Source of the DNA: Amphiduros pacificus
Taxonomy: Eukaryota > Annelida > Polychaeta > Phyllodocida > Hesionidae
NCBI GenBank assembly: GCA_949316495.1
Contig: OX439005.1
Coordinates: forward strand, 30,216,217 to 30,280,216
Reading direction: 5' to 3'
Length of the DNA stretch: 64,000 nt
The notes under the pieces: model-generated
What the model was told of the DNA's origin: nothing
Database searches by the model: none
Seen by the model: the letters and a program-made list of their open reading frames with translations, nothing else
Position numbers and translations under genes: made by a program
Shown: positions 62,441 to 64,000 of the stretch, in pieces
Numbering within the stretch: the first letter of the stretch is position 1
How the letters are laid out: the number at the start of each line of letters is the position of its first letter

Positions 62441-62758
62441 GTGAGTAGCATTGCATTACTGAAATATCTCTCAGAAGACTGATCCTGCCATTTCTATGGT
62501 CAGACTTAATCATCACTTCATTGTGGCTGGAAGGTTTGTTGCTAATGAGGGTGTGAAATAGTGCTGAGTGATGTAATGAGGTGGCAGCTATGAGTAAGCA
62601 CACCTGGACACTTGGAGACTGTCCTTGGTATAAACAATTTAATGTGGTGCACTAATTAACAAACTGGCGTAATGATAAGATTGCAGGTGATGCATTTAAG
62701 TGGTGTTGTTTTGCAATTTGGGAGTAAGGATCCAGTTTTCATTTGGTTTTTGTTTCAG

Positions 62759-62808
62759 CAGTACTAACATATAAAACATCGTGGAGTTGTACCATTTGTG
62801 ACATCTGA
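62759..62808 (+). CDS. candidate terminal exon of RALGAPA (uncertain)
   Basis: A strong acceptor (TTTTTGTTTCAG) is followed in phase 1 by about 16 codons ending SCTICDI and a stop. An AATAAA lies near 62932. The tail does not resemble the vertebrate C-terminus. A rival acceptor ends at 63369 and gives about 14 codons ending TAIP and a stop at 63413; the true last exon may also lie beyond the window. Confidence 0.2.
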
Positions 62809-63639
62809 AATGAAATCTATAATGCTGTGATATTGTTTGTCCGATTTCTGATGACACATATATTATCTAAAGCTTGTTAGGTTGCCTTTAAGTCATAATA
62901 TTGCTACACATATACTTTTTGAATGGAAAAAAATAAAGAGATGAGTTAAGAGCACATAGAATTATGCCTCAATGAAAGATATAACCACCTGAGAATGGCA
63001 AATCTTGACATTATTTATTTTTGTATTTTACCATCACTTATATAAATTGGCAAGCAGAATGCCTAAGCAGTTAAATCACGAATGCATTTGTCTCGGTAAG
63101 ACAGCCTCAAGTCATTAAACACAAAAGTAAATTCTCCAGTGGAATGAAATTTTTGCATTACAATACAGTTCCTTTATGTAGAAATTCCATTGTTTTTGAA
63201 ATCATGATGTAGGTTTTAAATGATTAGGATCCTATTTCTGGTGTCGCTTTAAGCCGAGTAACACATGTACATTTATGCTGTAAATGTAGGCCAATAGTCT
63301 GTGGATAAATCTGGGTTTATATCATGGGCGTGATGTTCTTTATTTAAAATTATTGTTTTATTTTGACAGCATTCTCATACATTTGTACAGAAATGCTCAC
63401 AGCCATACCCTGAGCAAGACAGATAGGGTTTTAAATAGTTTAAATAGGTAATCAAGTCTGAAGCCGGTGAAGGTTAATTTAATATTAGTTATGGCATATT
63501 TGACACAGAGGATTTATCCTTGATGTGACTGTTGGCGGACTGACATCTTCTGATGACAGAGTTTTATTGGGCATATACAAAGTCCTGACATGTACGCATG
63601 TCACAGACAAATGTTTTTGTGGCCCATGATGAGATCAGA

Positions 63640-63830
63640 GTAGACGAGCCCCCATGATGATGGATGTGACCTGCGGGCCGCACACTTCCTCCCACTGGCG
63701 ACACTCCCTGTGGGGCCGCCATTTGCCCAACATGTTGCGGCATTCGACACTGAGCAATCCCCCAACCCTCGGGATCAGAGAATCAAATATTTGCCGTCAT
63801 CTCTGCTGCAACATGCATGCTTTTATTTGC
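63640..63830. promoter_or_regulatory. candidate conserved noncoding element near the 3' edge
   Basis: About 190 bp of complex sequence with GGCCGCCATTTG (YY1-like), AATCAAATATTTGCCGTCAT and GCAACATGCATGC. No coding frame fits RALGAPA. Confidence 0.3.
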
Positions 63831-64000
63831 TAACTTCATATGGGAATTTACTACTGGCGTGCTTTGTTTTAGAGCATGTTTGCACTTGGCCAACATGGCA
63901 GGATGCCATTGCAGTATGCGTGGTCAGGACGAGGGGCTGTGATCAGAGCCAGCCTCTAATGTCATCATATTCCACTGATGGCCTTATCAAATACCACATG

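Larger units (their letters stand above)
62441..64000 (+). other. intron 41 or 3' region
   Basis: AT-rich apart from the GC-balanced block at 63640-63800. Contains two weak candidates for the terminal exon. No other gene. Confidence 0.5.

Noticed and set aside
48476-62705. NK2-type words TTAAGTGG and TCAAGTGG near 48462, 57693 and 62698
   Set aside because: A few such octamers are expected by chance in 64 kb, so they do not support the NK2 cluster idea.

Overview
This is an intron-rich, AT-rich animal nuclear window that is almost wholly filled by one plus-strand gene: the catalytic alpha subunit of the Ral GTPase-activating protein complex (RalGAP alpha, the RALGAPA1/RALGAPA2 family). I can place 41 coding exons from 102 to 62440. 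Every splice phase agrees, and the conserved peptides run in the same order as in the vertebrate proteins. The first exon(s), encoding roughly the first 40-45 residues, lie left of the window; the last short exon was not found with confidence. The window encodes about 2,294 complete codons, longer than the roughly 1,870-2,040 residues of the human paralogues, mostly because the disordered linker is larger. Intron density, the GC/AT pattern and the style of the repeats suggest an invertebrate bilaterian, probably a lophotrochozoan such as a mollusc; this taxonomic guess is soft.

Layout: 102-13712 holds exons 1-14 (helical N-terminal half); 13883-21966 holds eight consecutive phase 1-1 exons (15-22) encoding a Ser/Thr-rich linker with Akt-type sites; 22251-33764 holds exons 23-33 (helical middle); 36425-40750 plus 62334-62440 holds exons 34-41 (Rap/Ran-GAP domain with its asparagine thumb). 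Between exons 40 and 41 lies a 21.6-kb intron with a textbook U12 (minor spliceosome) donor and branch site. It holds the largest satellites of the window, a tRNA-like SINE, a small coding-like segment and several GC-rich blocks. One other intron (exon 38/39) is GC-AG. Exon 10 is a 15-nt microexon.

The most striking pattern is that three independent tandem arrays (periods 45, 58 and 49 bp) are each built from a unit that spans a real exon edge of this gene, so that each array multiplies a 5' or 3' splice site 13-24 times. In all three, using the copied sites would bring in a stop or a frameshift. Other repeats include a 346-bp inverted-repeat element with a 6-bp target duplication, two copies of a 530-540-bp element with TTAA ends, a 0.7-kb element with 28-bp inverted ends and TA duplication, a 1.6-kb element of about nine 147-bp units loaded with nuclear-receptor half-sites, and a 602-bp solo-LTR-like fossil inserted into one of the splice-site arrays. 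No other complete gene was recognised.
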